Positions 36,149 to 47,531 of a stretch of 64,000 bases of DNA are shown one piece after another; within the stretch, counting starts at the first letter, position 1; the number at the start of each line of letters is the position of its first letter. This DNA comes from Laburnicola sp. R22_1. Lineage: Eukaryota; Ascomycota; Dothideomycetes; Pleosporales; Didymosphaeriaceae. The notes beneath the pieces were generated by a model, which was not told the origin of the DNA, searched no databases, and saw only the letters and a list, made by a program, of their open reading frames with translations. The stretch is taken from the NCBI GenBank assembly GCA_014281115.1, contig JACONQ010000019.1, positions 930,001-994,000 of the forward strand, read 5' to 3'. Made by a program: the position numbers and the translations under genes.

Positions 36149-39037
36149 ATGGCAGACAACCCCGATAAGTCCGATAAGTCGAAGCGCTCGAAGCGCGACG
36201 CAGACTTGCTGGAGGAGTACAACCGTAAGATCAGGTTCTATCTTGATAGCGGTGATCGTACGCACGATGACATCAGCAACTACTTGAACGGCAACTACGT
36301 CAACGGCAACAACTACTTGAACGACGACAACTACGTGAACGACAGCTATATGAGCCCCAACTACATGAACGGTAATTACATGAACGGTACGTGACACCAC
36401 ATACTTATAAACGCATCTATTGACTCGAATGCAGGGACGGGTGACGGGTGTTCGAACGAGTCTACCCAACACTTGCTCGCTGATTCTGGCGGCGATTGGT
36501 CCAGCGAGGCCGCCCAGCCAGCACCCCACACCTCCTCCCAACACATGTTTGGAGGATCCCCGGAAGATCACACTATGGCAGTTCAGGGTAAACGCGTCAA
36601 GCAGGAGATCGATGAGGACGGCGAATATATTCCTGGCGACACTGGCTTTGATGACGAGACCTACTCTGAGCAGGGAGACAAGAAACCGAAGATCAACAAG
36701 GATGGTCAGCCACGCAAAACTCGTGAGCCTCGTGGGTCATTGCGTCGGTGGGACGAGGGTGACCTCGCCAAGGCCTTGTGTGGTATTGTCTGGGCCTGTG
36801 GGCAGATGGGTCTACAGATTCCCTTTGACATGGCTGCTCAGATGGTCGATTCAGCTTGTACAGCGAGCGCTCTTCAGCAAGCCATTCTGAAATACCAGCA
36901 GAAGTTGAACGCTGCCGGTGCGCAGATTCCACACTTGGTCATGACCTGGCCCAAGAAGCCGGGCTCCGTCGGCAAGAGTGTCTGCCGCGATCGCTCTAAG
37001 GTTCCCCGTCGCAAGCCTACCATGACGGCGGGCACCCAGACCAACCTCGTTACCCTTCGACACTTCACCGACATGAAACACCCCTCAGATGAGGAGCTTC
37101 TCGACGTCACGCGTCCAGCCATGGGAGACTCGGACATAGTGGTTCGGCATCTGCAATTGGATGGTGAGGACCAATATCCTCCATCCACCCAGCCTTCCAC
37201 CAGGCCAACTCGCTCCGCTGCCTCGTCTGCTTCCACCGCGCCGACTTGTTCTGTGGACTCGGCTACCCAAGCAGATGCTACTCCGGCACCCCAGTACAAT
37301 TCGTCAGGCCCTGCCCAGCCTCTGATAGCTGCTGGTCGCCCAGACTTTTTCGCAGGTATCGGCTCGCAGTTCAATGGGGGTGGTGCTTCCGCGGCGAACA
37401 ACCCAGTATATGCCTCGCAAATCGACGACGCTGATATGGCCGACGAGGACGGGGATGAGCCTACGTCCAACGCCACTGGACCCCTCAACGCATTCGGTTC
37501 TTGGCACCAGCAGTCCATGACCCATGGAGTCGGTGTTTTCAACACAAGTGCTTCCAACACAGCTGGAACTCAGATTCAAGGACAGTCTCTTACGGCTAAT
37601 GCACTTCCTTCTCGCAACCAGCCACAGCCGGGTCTTTCTCCGCCACCTTCCACTCCGCAACAGAGTCCCGTGCAGTTGGTTTGTCCGCCGCGTCCTGACC
37701 GCCGCAACCATCGAGGAACTGCGAGAGTAGATCCGCCGTCTCCTACTCCTCGTTCTCGACGTGCCCCAGTATCGCGCGTGTCCGCTATCATCGGTCAACG
37801 TCAACGTGCTTCTCGTCAGCGAGCCATCAACGCACGCTCATCTGCTGGTATCCCTTCGCAGGTGGCTCACAATCCGCAAGTCTTCTCAGGTTCTGCTTCC
37901 CACGGCTTTCCTGGTCCTGCTTCCCAAGGCTCACTGAATCCTGATTCCCAAGCTTCATTCACTCCCGCTTCCCAAGCTTCATTCACTCCTGCTTCCCAAG
38001 CTTCATTCACTCCTGCTTCCCAAGCTTCATTCACTCCTGCTTCCCAAGCTTCATTCACTCCTGCTTCCCAAGCTTCATTCACTCCTGCTTCCCAAGCTTC
38101 ATTCACTCCTGCTTCCCAAGCTTCATTCACTCCTGCTTCCCAAGCTTCATTCACTCCTGCTTCCCAAGCTTCATTCACTCCTGCTTCCCAAGCTTCATTC
38201 ACTCCTGCTTCCCAAGCTTCATTCACTCCTGCTTCCCAAGCTTCATTCACTCCTGCTTCCCAAGCTTCATTCACTCCTGCTTCCCAAGCTTCATTCACTC
38301 CTGCTTCCCAAGCTTCATTCACTCCTGCTTCCCAAGCTTCATTCACTCCTGCTTCCCAAGCTTCATTCACTCCTGCTATTCAAGGCTCCCAGGATTCCCA
38401 TTCGCAATCAGCGTACCAGCTACCGCAACACCCGCCCAATCTTATGAGCCCGTTCCAGTTCCAGGCGAACCGACCGAGTCCATTCCAGGTCCAGCCGACA
38501 CATTTCCACTCTTACGGCCAGGATTGGCAGTCGATGAACTTTGCTCATGGATTTGGACAGTCTCAACACCACGGCTTCTATGAGAACACGTCCATGTCTT
38601 CCTCGAGCGATGGCGTCCATCCTTACGGTGGCACCCAGCATATGGACTTGGATGAGGCGTCTAACCAGGTCGGCACTGCCAACGGATTCCCCTACCGTGC
38701 CTCTTCTACTGGCAATCGGTCCTCCTCCGTCAACACCGAGCTGTCTCCACTGGATCCCGACTTTTCCGCCGATTCGGGTTATTCCTCTACCGCTAACGAC
38801 CGTCGAGAGTCCACGGCGTCCGCGATGCTTGGACAGAATCTGACCGATTATTTGCTTCCCCCCATGCATGATTCTCAAGCTGCTTCTGGCATGCACACTA
38901 CGCAGTCCATGGACACTGTTCAACCGCCCTCTCCATCCGGTCTAGACGCGACACTAAGCAGGGATCTTGGAGACGACATCGATGCTGAGAACGATCACAA
39001 GCTCTTCGATCAGTTCTTGCAGAATGTCGACGACTAA
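36149..39037 (+). CDS. Large low-complexity protein with octapeptide repeat array
   Basis: Exons 36149-36386 and 36435-39037 around a 48 nt intron (GTACGT..GCAG) join in frame to give 946 residues. The N-terminus is charged (KSDKSKRSKRDAD) and followed by Asn-Tyr repeats of the NYxNGN type. A more ordered block at about 175-245 (GSLRRWDEGDLAKAL, GIVWACGQMGLQIPFDMAAQ, ALQQAILKYQQKL) recalls an unnamed helical module in other fungal proteins, possibly Myb-like; this is from memory and uncertain. Residues about 584-727 are 18 consecutive SQASFTPA octapeptides. The rest is Ser/Pro/Gln-rich with acidic patches (KQEIDEDGEY). No signal peptide or membrane segment. Composition suggests a nuclear regulator; function unknown. 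Confidence 0.8.
37946..38377 (+). repeat. Minisatellite, 18 x 24 bp, coding
   Basis: Exactly 432 bp made of 18 copies of a 24 bp unit encoding SQASFTPA, with TCCCAAGCTTCATTCACTCC as its core. Copies are essentially identical; the only difference I see is CCC for CCT in the first. Flanking sequence (about 37895-37945) shows older degenerate relatives encoding SHGFPGPA and SQGSLNPD. Confidence 0.97.
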
Positions 39038-41681
39038 GTTTCCGCCCATGCCATCCTCGATCTCATCTCCCTGTTATTTTCTCAGTCTGATCCGAGTGTC
39101 ACCCATTGGCGTCGACGCCTGGATCTATTTCATGGTCTCGACGGTTGTCCTGGGGAATCTGGCTAATTCTTATCATATCTCTACGTGCTGCCAACTTCAT
39201 GAAATGGGCGCTGAGCGCTCAATCTTTCGGGCCCTCCGAATAAGCTTACCAGATTATTCCCTTGGACTTTATTATCTCATTATGGTTTTATTTTTCGAGG
39301 CTGCGTTTCCGTCACAGAGCAATTGGCACCGGCAACGGTGTTTCTGGTGACACAGCCTCTTCCTCTGTCATCCCTTACTCACCCATCTTTTCAGTGCTAC
39401 AATCGTCTCCAAGTCACCGCCTACGGTCGACAAAAGAAGGCGCCTAATACTTTGCTTTCTTTCTGTTCGCGATACGATGCAGCATTTTCATTGACGATAC
39501 CCCATCCTGAGGCTCGGGACTCTTTCCCACGATTAGCCTCATCATCTGGAAAGCACGGAACTTTTCTCCGACATTAACTCTTCCTTTCTCGAGGGCAGGT
39601 ATGGTACGGCCTTTTCGGTCTTTCGCCTCGGACTTTTCATTACGGACTTTTCATTACGGACGTGCTGCGATGGGATTGGCGACTTTTGAGTTGCTGGACC
39701 GATATGGTGAGATGTCGGGATTTCTCTAGTGGTGGTCTGCGTGGGATGGTTGCGGGATGGGTATCATACCTCTCTCTCTCTCGATATCTCTCTCTTTGGT
39801 CTTGGGTGGTTTTTTGGATAGAAAAAGCATTTTATGTGTAAGGTTTGTGGTGTTTGTGTTATGTGATTTGATTGCATGTGATATGATGATCAAGAAGACT
39901 TCGCGCACTCTCGAGGGAAAGCAGTGGGTGTGCTAAAGAACGCAGTGAATCAAGTAAAGCAATGAGGCATGTGATATGATATGATGTGGGGGTTGGTTGA
40001 AGGTGGGATTTTGGGCGAGGTTCGTGGTGCTGGGGGTTGTTATAAGTATGGAGTGAGTGAAGGTTTTTGTGAGGCTGTGAAGGTACTGGTAAGAGAGAGG
40101 TTCATACAGTGTGATGTGAACGGCAGGCCTACGTGATGTAATAGAGGAAGGATATTCTTTACTAGGAAATGTTCCTCGGGGAGGGTTTGCTAGCATTTCT
40201 GCTTTGATAGCAAATATTGCCGAAACCACCTAGCAGCCGGAATCTGCACCGGCATTTTGCTTCTGCATTTTATCATGGTGGTTGTATTTTTAAAGTAGGA
40301 TGATCTGGACGGTATGCTCTTTTACGTGGTTATTATGTGAGAGGAGATGGAGATGTAGACTGTCAGTGTATTGGATGCAACGTGTTCAAATCATGGTTGA
40401 TACGAGACTCTAGTGAGACGGAGAGGTGATAGGAATACTCCTGGAAAGCAGGGGCTTGTATGTCCCGGACGTGGAGAAGTTTTGTAAACGAAGAAGACTG
40501 GTGCGATGGATGTGTGGATTGGGATGTGAGATTGAGATTACGATGCTAGTATTGCGTCGGGTTCCCATGGGCCCTTTCTATCGACATTGATTCTTTCCCC
40601 GAACAATTCCAGTAGCGAGGGGGCTCTGAAGATGCGAGAGAATGGTAGTCTGGTAGGATAGACGATAGAGATGAGATACACTATTCTCTGTGGGTGTACC
40701 ATGAGATATTGTTCTGCTTACATCTGGCTTGGTTGGGCGTTGTTGCGTTTGTACGACTGGCTTAGCTACCTACCTTGGTGGATTTTGTAGCATCTAGTGT
40801 TTAAAATGACTCTAGTTTTGCAACATAGCATAGTATAAGGAGATAACTAGGCTAAATCACACGGGTTAGAATCTATTCTATCTCGTTTAGTTCACCACAT
40901 CAATTCATCCGCCACTCCTTACCTTACACTGTACTACTCGACGCAATATACAGCTTTTCTCAGACCCTACCTAGCCTACAATATCAAAATGTATTACAAG
41001 AGCGTAGTCCGTCTGCCGAACGGCCTCAACTCTTGTGAGGATATGACATGGTTCAGCAAGGAACATTGAAGTCTGCCCAGGTGTTGGAGTGCACACGTGA
41101 TTCATTCAGGCTGTATCACGTGATATTTCGTATCAATGAGTATCTTCAAATTAGCATTATACGGCTCGTGGTAGTCTCCATACTAAGCTCGCACTACTTG
41201 AAAAATTTGTAGAGTAGTTGGAATGGATGCATAATACGCAGCTTTGAGGTCAGATTTTGCGCGGAGCGTCGGGCAAACGATTTCAAGTGGCTTCTCATCC
41301 AAGTTTTGATATGAGCTGAAAAGCGTATATCCGCGATCGTTGCGTAGAGCGTACATTGTTGATCGTTAGCAAAGCAATGTAGAGATGGTCATCTTATCAA
41401 GCACGGCCTGCACTTCGATTGATGGATATGCTCGAGACCGCCAACAAGATGCGTGATTATGCTATACAATACGATTACTATACTATGTGTTGTTATATGA
41501 TATAATGCGACGCACGAGCTATATGGCATGATACTATACCACGCAATGCGATGCTCCAACCGCACCCCCCAATCAAAAAAACCCAACACAGATACGCCAG
41601 GGTATTCACTCCCTTTCCCAGCCCTGCCACACCCCCCAAAAACGCCATCAAAAAAAATCCTTCTTCCCACCCACCTTCCCC
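39038..41681. other. Intergenic region, 2.6 kb
   Basis: Contains the 3' UTR of the repeat protein and the 3' side of the ankyrin-CorA gene. No conserved frame on either strand; short frames are compositional. Confidence 0.45.
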
Positions 41682-44600
41682 TCAACCCCCCCTCTCCACA
41701 TCCTCACTCCTCCTCATCCTAAACCCCGTATTCCCAAGCCTCCCCCCTCCCCCACTCCCCCTCCTCCCCACATCCCCATTCCTCACCACCACCCCCCTCT
41801 TACCCGGACTCGCCGCCGTCCCCCGACTCGTAACAGGAAACAACGTCAAACTCCCCCCACCACCAAGATAACTTTCCACACTAGGCCTCCCGCGCGTGGT
41901 AGACCGCCCCGCAGAAAGCGCCTGTTCCAGCGCCGGAATATCAATCGTGTATTCCGTGTCGAATTTCTCGGACGCGAGGAGGTGTGTGGATGGGGCAGGA
42001 GGGTCGCGCGATTTCCCGCGCTCCGTCCAGCGCCGCTTGACTTCCCGGATGTAGTCTCCTATCGCGTCGAGGGAGAGGGCGATGAAGATGAGGGGAATGC
42101 TGATCGCGAAGCCAATACCAAACATGAATTTCGCGACGTACGAGAATGGGAGACTGGGTTGGTCGCCGCCGGGCAAATGAGGAAATTCTCGGATGTTGAC
42201 GGTGAAGAGGGCGGCGATGAACGACAGCGGGAGGAAAATGATGGTCACGATTGTGAAGACCATTATCGTTTGAGATTGGCGCGCCGTGCCTGCGGCCTGG
42301 TCGCGCGCGAACCGCGCCTCGAACGCGTTGGCGTGTTTCTGCTTCAGGTCGAGCAGGTCGGTGATGCTTTCGTAGATGCGGCCTGCTTGCTTGTCCATGC
42401 GCTCTAGGTCGGTCATGTGCACGTCGAGGAGCTTGGTCTGCTCGCGGAAGCGCCGCTTGAGCTCTTGTTGACGCCAGTGTTCTTTCTGGTAGATGTCTGT
42501 GATGCAGATTTCCATGTCGGACAGCACGGCACGCTGGTCTTTCAGCACTTTGATGATCATGGCGATTTCGTCGCGGATGTCTTTGGTTTCGGTGAGGAGG
42601 TCCGTTTCGGCGCCGATGTCGAGGAGTTCGTCGACGAAGAGGGGCGCGTGCGCGGGGCCCATGGCGTCGTCGTGGAAGGCGTCTTCGGGGATGGGAGGGT
42701 CGGCGAGCGCGTGCCGGTGACTATGGGCCTGTGTGCCGCGTTTGTTCTTGTGCTCGAGATGGCGGCCTTCGGCTTCTAGATGGCGGGAGAAGCGGTTTGG
42801 GCGGCGGTGATGCTGGAGCCAGGCTGATGCTTTCTTTGAGGCGGCGTTGAAGTCTTCGAAGAGGCGCGTCTCGGTCTCAGTCGCCTCGCCGATGGACGAT
42901 TCAAACATGTCCAAGAACTGGTAGTCTTCATCGCCCATACGGTGGCGGTCGAAAACGCCAGAGCACCGACTCGTGATGATCATCGCGAGGTCATAGACCG
43001 AGTTCACAGGCTCGCGCGTGTTGCTGTTGATGTTCTCGATAATGCCGTCTAGGACATTCAGCGGATCATTCTTGGGCTGCTGCCACCGTTGCGGGAAAGC
43101 CGTGACGATGAGATCCTTGCCCAAAATCCACATCCATAATTGATCTACCATGAAGACTTTTGGGTCGACGCCACTTTCCTCGCGATTCATCCTCTTACAC
43201 TGATACCGATAGACAACTTGGTCCTGATCTCTTGACCGCGTATCGATATTATGATAGAAGAATTGGTCCAACGTCCTCCTAACATGCAGACTCACAGTCG
43301 AGCTTGTCAAATGCGCTCGCAAAAGCATCTCATCGGACGTCTCTGCCTTCTTGAGCATCGGTTTCACAATGCGCCCATCGTGCTTCTCCCTGTCTTTCAG
43401 CATCTGCGCGCGTATGATGGCGTTCTGCATCTTTCGTCTGTTCGCGTCGGTTTCAAAGTGTAGGTAGGGCATAAAGGTGAAGATGTTCCCCTTGGCGGTG
43501 ACACTCGGGTCTTTGCGACCGGGGCTGCCGGGAGAGCGAAGGAGACTGGACGTCAACGGCGTACTGGATGACCGCCGTGGTTGGTGCTCGCTGTGTCGTG
43601 TTGATGTATCTGCCCCGCCCGATCTTCCTCCTGCCTGCCTACCACCACTCCACTTTGGAGTCTTCTTGTGCTTCTCTTTGCTCTTCGCATGGGCCTTGTG
43701 TTCCCTTCCAGAACCCGATCCGGCCGTCCAGTCCGTCTGGTCCGTACTCACAGTACCCGTCCGCACCGGCGTCTTCGGAGGCACCGGAGGTTCCTCTTGA
43801 ATTCCGGACCCAGTATCGACACCCAACCCGCTCCCGCTACCCTCACTGACAATAATCGCTGGTGGGCCATACTCTGCGCTGTCCGAAAGATCAGAGTCAT
43901 CCTGCTGCTTTGGGGCCCGCGGTGTGCTCTGGCATAACGGTCGCATGAAGTGTGAATGGATTTGCTGCCCACGATGCTGGTGGCTGAATGAGCGCTCCAG
44001 TGCCATAAAGCCAGAGACGTCAGCAGCGCCCTCCTCGACGAAAGCCTTTGTGAGTAGAGCTTCGACCCAGGCCATGTTGTTGGCAGGTAGATGGACCCAT
44101 CTGAAGCTCGCTGCCTTCTCTTCTTTCGGGTGCACCGTAAAGGCAGGCTTACGTGGGTTTACTGTATCCTTGGCGTAGAGAATTTCGTACACACTCCGTT
44201 TTGTCACCCTATTCTCCCGATGGTAGTTTCCAAAATCTACAATGGTTCCATTGAAACCCTGGCAAGCACCGCGGGCATCGTCGCTGAGGTTATCGTATTG
44301 ATTAGAAGGAGCCAATATATGAACGATATCCTTGTTCTTTTTCTGTGCGGCGCGGATGAACGGTGTGATGCCGAAGGCATCTCTCGCAGTACGCTTGCAA
44401 TCTTTACGCTCCAGCAATGTCCGGACAACTTCAAGATGGCCACACTGTGCGGCCTCATGCAGTGGAGTGGTCCCGTTCAACAACTTCGCGTTGATCTCGG
44501 CGCCGGCCATGAGTAGCATCCTCACGATTTTGATGCTCCCTTGCTGACAGGCATTATGCAACGGAGTCCACTTCCCATCGCTCCTAGCCCTGACATCCGT

Positions 44601-45353
44601 ACCATAATGAATCAGCAATTCCACGATATCATCCCGCCCATGCGCCACCGCCAAATGCAACGCAGTCTTCTCCTTGGCCTCAACGGCGTTGATGTTCGCC
44701 CGCAGCCCTGCAGGCCGGCGAAGCAGCATCTCGCACAGCTCCTTCTTGCCCGTGCTCGCCGCCCAATGCAGCGGCGTCCTCTTGGACACATCCTGCCCCA
44801 GCGGACCGTCGATGGCGACATTGGTCCGCAGCAGCAAATCAATCACGCTGCTGCCCCAATTGCAATGCTTATCCGCGGCAAGATTATGCAGCACATTCCG
44901 GCCCGTGTTATCCTTCTTGTTGACATCGGCGCCCCGCTTCAACAGCTCATCCAGCACATGCCAGTGATTCTTCCACGCAGCCGTCATGAGCGCCGTCCGC
45001 CCCTGCTTATCCGCGACGTCGACGTCGCCGCCCCACCTCAGCAGCACGCGCACAATGCCCACGTCGTTCTTCTCGACCGCCCTCAGCAGCGGACTCACAC
45101 GGCCGCCCGGCGCGCCATTCGCCTTCGCCCCGTTCTGCAACAGGTATTCTGCCATGGCGATGTTGCCGCGCTCCGAGGCGCGCATCAAGCCAATGCGCAG
45201 CAGGTGCTCGGTGGGTTTGGAGTGCGCTTTCGCATCTTCGATGATGGCGATGGCAGCGTCGTTGTTGCGCTCTTCGATGGCCTTGAGGAGTCGTGGTTCC
45301 GCGCGGACAGCCTCGCCGGCGCCGTCGCTCGAGCGCGAGGGTGAGGGCGCCAT
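41682..45353 (-). CDS. Ankyrin repeat protein with CorA-like membrane domain
   Basis: Single exon, 1,223 residues from the ATG at 45353. About residues 25-360 are ankyrin repeats with repeated G.TPLHxAA and ALxxAxxxxxxxVLxxLL patterns. A Ser/Pro/Lys-rich linker (about 450-620) follows. Residues about 630-1100 match the CorA-like (Mg2+ transporter-like) domain often fused to ankyrins in filamentous fungi: helical region, then two C-terminal transmembrane segments (TIMVFTIVTIIFLPLSFIAA and a second with IGFAISIPLIFIALSL). The GMN signature of true CorA magnesium channels is not present at the expected place, so ion transport is uncertain. The tail is basic and Gly-rich. Confidence 0.9.
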   Translation of the reverse strand: MAPSPSRSSDGAGEAVRAEPRLLKAIEERNNDAAIAIIEDAKAHSKPTEHLLRIGLMRASERGNIAMAEYLLQNGAKANGAPGGRVSPLLRAVEKNDVGIVRVLLRWGGDVDVADKQGRTALMTAAWKNHWHVLDELLKRGADVNKKDNTGRNVLHNLAADKHCNWGSSVIDLLLRTNVAIDGPLGQDVSKRTPLHWAASTGKKELCEMLLRRPAGLRANINAVEAKEKTALHLAVAHGRDDIVELLIHYGTDVRARSDGKWTPLHNACQQGSIKIVRMLLMAGAEINAKLLNGTTPLHEAAQCGHLEVVRTLLERKDCKRTARDAFGITPFIRAAQKKNKDIVHILAPSNQYDNLSDDARGACQGFNGTIVDFGNYHRENRVTKRSVYEILYAKDTVNPRKPAFTVHPKEEKAASFRWVHLPANNMAWVEALLTKAFVEEGAADVSGFMALERSFSHQHRGQQIHSHFMRPLCQSTPRAPKQQDDSDLSDSAEYGPPAIIVSEGSGSGLGVDTGSGIQEEPPVPPKTPVRTGTVSTDQTDWTAGSGSGREHKAHAKSKEKHKKTPKWSGGRQAGGRSGGADTSTRHSEHQPRRSSSTPLTSSLLRSPGSPGRKDPSVTAKGNIFTFMPYLHFETDANRRKMQNAIIRAQMLKDREKHDGRIVKPMLKKAETSDEMLLRAHLTSSTVSLHVRRTLDQFFYHNIDTRSRDQDQVVYRYQCKRMNREESGVDPKVFMVDQLWMWILGKDLIVTAFPQRWQQPKNDPLNVLDGIIENINSNTREPVNSVYDLAMIITSRCSGVFDRHRMGDEDYQFLDMFESSIGEATETETRLFEDFNAASKKASAWLQHHRRPNRFSRHLEAEGRHLEHKNKRGTQAHSHRHALADPPIPEDAFHDDAMGPAHAPLFVDELLDIGAETDLLTETKDIRDEIAMIIKVLKDQRAVLSDMEICITDIYQKEHWRQQELKRRFREQTKLLDVHMTDLERMDKQAGRIYESITDLLDLKQKHANAFEARFARDQAAGTARQSQTIMVFTIVTIIFLPLSFIAALFTVNIREFPHLPGGDQPSLPFSYVAKFMFGIGFAISIPLIFIALSLDAIGDYIREVKRRWTERGKSRDPPAPSTHLLASEKFDTEYTIDIPALEQALSAGRSTTRGRPSVESYLGGGGSLTLFPVTSRGTAASPGKRGVVVRNGDVGRRGSGGGGRLGNTGFRMRRSEDVERGG

Positions 45354-45988
45354 ATTGGTGGGCTACGTGCTCGGTATCATGTTGTGCGGGCGATGGTGCG
45401 AGGAGCGGCGGAAAGCGTCATGGAGTCGGGCGAGGATGCAAATCTGCGCTCGGGCGTAGTCCGTATCCAGGTTCGTATTTCGTGCGCCGGACGCTTACGG
45501 ATCAATGGGCGCGCACCTCACATTTCCTCCCGTCAGCGTGTGCCACTGTGCCTAGATGCCTTGCTTGGTGTCACGGCGTCGTATCCAGCGCCCGGGCCCG
45601 GGGAAGCTTCCATCACGTGTTCTCACCTCATCCACGGATCCATCCATGGATCTGGCCATCTCCGCTTCCCCCACCGTCCCAAGTGCGGGGAAATGCGCAA
45701 AAGACGCGAAGGCCGAGCTGATTCATAACCACATTCCAAACGTGCATACAAACACGAAGGTGCCGTCACTGCCGTGCAAGTTTTGTCCCTACCATCGTGT
45801 GTGCCAGCACACGCGCGCACGCCCAGCCAATCGCATCGCAGATGACGTCCATAGCTGCGACTCTTACTTAAACACCACCTTCCCCCTCTCACCGCCAGCG
45901 CGTGTCTGCATTGCCAGTGCATGAGAGCTTCAACAGCCCTCGTTTGCGTCTATCGTGCCGACACTCATCTCGTGTTTTCACATTCAAC
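45354..45988. promoter_or_regulatory. Divergent intergenic region
   Basis: About 630 bp between the start codons of the ankyrin-CorA gene and the aspartic-protease-like gene. No distinct motif is recognised. Confidence 0.4.
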
Positions 45989-47344
45989 ATGGTGACGCAA
46001 GCTCCGTATGCACAGAGCGCGCTCGAGTCCAAAGACAGCCCTGCCTACACGGTCACACGTGCGTATTCACAGCATCAGTATCATTTGCTCCTCGTTACGT
46101 TTGTCGCTTCTTTGTATGGAATCTACAACCAATTGCATGGTATTTATCACCAGTACGCTGCTAGGCATAGCAAGCTCCACTCCAACCACAGCATGTGGTT
46201 TACGCATCCGTCCGAGCGGCCTGAGACGTCCAATGAGGACTACGAGAACTACGAGAACTACACTGCGTCCGTTTTTCTACCGTACGTGTATAACTTCAAC
46301 ACAGAGAATGTGCCTTTGGTCAGAGTGACCATTCAGACGCGCACGCAAGATGCGGATATCACAATGCCCGTCGACACTGGATCAACTGGCTTCTTAATAG
46401 GGGCGCCGCTACTACCAGGTATCGACCCCAATGCTGGCACGCGAGGACGTCAGTACTTATCTAGCAGCACTATCGTGTACGTTGGCCGCTATTTGGATCT
46501 GTCGCTCAAGTTCCACGGCAAGAACGGCTCGTATGCGGAGACGACGGTGCCTGTTCTGATTGTCGACAAGAGCTGGGTTTGCCCGTGGTATGATCCGTCG
46601 AAGCACGGATTTGAATGTCCCTTGGGGCCAAACGGCCAACGCCCAACCGAAAGAGATGTGAGCGCGATTACGTATATGGGCGTCGGGTTTGGGAGGAATA
46701 AGAATGCGGACGGGCAACGCACTGCTTCGTCGCGAGGGAATCCTTTTCTGAACATCCACTCAATTGACGGGAAGACGGTGGATGCTAAGGATATGAAGGC
46801 CGGGTATATTGTATCGACGAAGGGGATCCAGCTCGGCCTGACTGAGGCGAATACGCGCAAGTTCAACTTCATGAAACTTGACCGAGGCATAACGCATGCG
46901 CAGGACCCGCGCGATTGGGCCATGCCCCGCGTACAGTTTCGCGTCAACGGACGCAAGAGCATACCTGGCTTCGCTCTCATCGATACTGGCGTTCCCCAGA
47001 TGTATATTCGCGCAGAGGATAGCAACCCGATTCCCGAAGTCATCATTAAGAACCCCAAAGAGGGAGGAACGCGGACGGTACATCGTGTGACGAACGGGAC
47101 CAGGATCAACATCGCCTTTGGCTCGGTAGCTGAAGGGGAAATAGTTGATGTAAAAGCTGAATATGCGTTCGAGGTGGGAAAGAGGTCGCTGTTGGCGCCG
47201 AGCTATGTCATCCCGGGGAAGCAGGAGCCGCCCCCGTATGTAAACACTGGGCGTAACTTCCTGAAGGGGTATTCGATCGCGTTCGACGCGATAGAGGGGC
47301 GTTTGGGATTCCGACCTGTTGAGAACAGGAAAGCAATGATTTAG
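45989..47344 (+). CDS. Membrane-anchored aspartic protease-like protein
   Basis: Single exon, 451 residues if started at the ATG at 45989 (the frame is open to 45902 but without an upstream ATG). A hydrophobic segment at about 31-48 (YHLLLVTFVASLYGIY) looks like a signal anchor. Two catalytic motifs of pepsin type are spaced about 200 residues apart: MPVDTGSTGF (Asp129) and ALIDTGVPQMY (Asp332). The spacing fits a bilobal pepsin fold, though flap and disulfide features are not obvious, and only three cysteines are visible. Possible roles are a cell-surface or Golgi/vacuolar protease; a catalytically dead relative cannot be excluded. The C-terminus ends with the GYSIAFDAIEGRLGF strand typical of this fold. 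Confidence 0.7.
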   Translation: MVTQAPYAQSALESKDSPAYTVTRAYSQHQYHLLLVTFVASLYGIYNQLHGIYHQYAARHSKLHSNHSMWFTHPSERPETSNEDYENYENYTASVFLPYVYNFNTENVPLVRVTIQTRTQDADITMPVDTGSTGFLIGAPLLPGIDPNAGTRGRQYLSSSTIVYVGRYLDLSLKFHGKNGSYAETTVPVLIVDKSWVCPWYDPSKHGFECPLGPNGQRPTERDVSAITYMGVGFGRNKNADGQRTASSRGNPFLNIHSIDGKTVDAKDMKAGYIVSTKGIQLGLTEANTRKFNFMKLDRGITHAQDPRDWAMPRVQFRVNGRKSIPGFALIDTGVPQMYIRAEDSNPIPEVIIKNPKEGGTRTVHRVTNGTRINIAFGSVAEGEIVDVKAEYAFEVGKRSLLAPSYVIPGKQEPPPYVNTGRNFLKGYSIAFDAIEGRLGFRPVENRKAMI

Positions 47345-47531
47345 CGTTTTGATCACAGCTCGCGTCCTCCTTGGTCGTTCTTGTGATTTTGAAGCCCCCC
47401 GTGGAAATTCAACCACGGGGCTCAGAAGCATATCCTCACTCCAGTTTCGCAGCAACGGTGCATAGCCTCCCGGCAATAGTTTGCGCCCTCACCTTTATCC
47501 CCAACCCAACCTCAACCTCACTGCCATGTAG

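Noticed and set aside
37867..38370. 167-codon antisense open frame across the minisatellite (NEAWEAGV repeats)
   Set aside because: It is open only because the 24 bp unit lacks stops in that frame; the sense frame continues into conserved-looking flanks on both sides.
44541..45344. 267-codon plus-strand frame opposite the ankyrin repeats
   Set aside because: A shadow of the GC-rich ankyrin coding sequence; no motif of its own.
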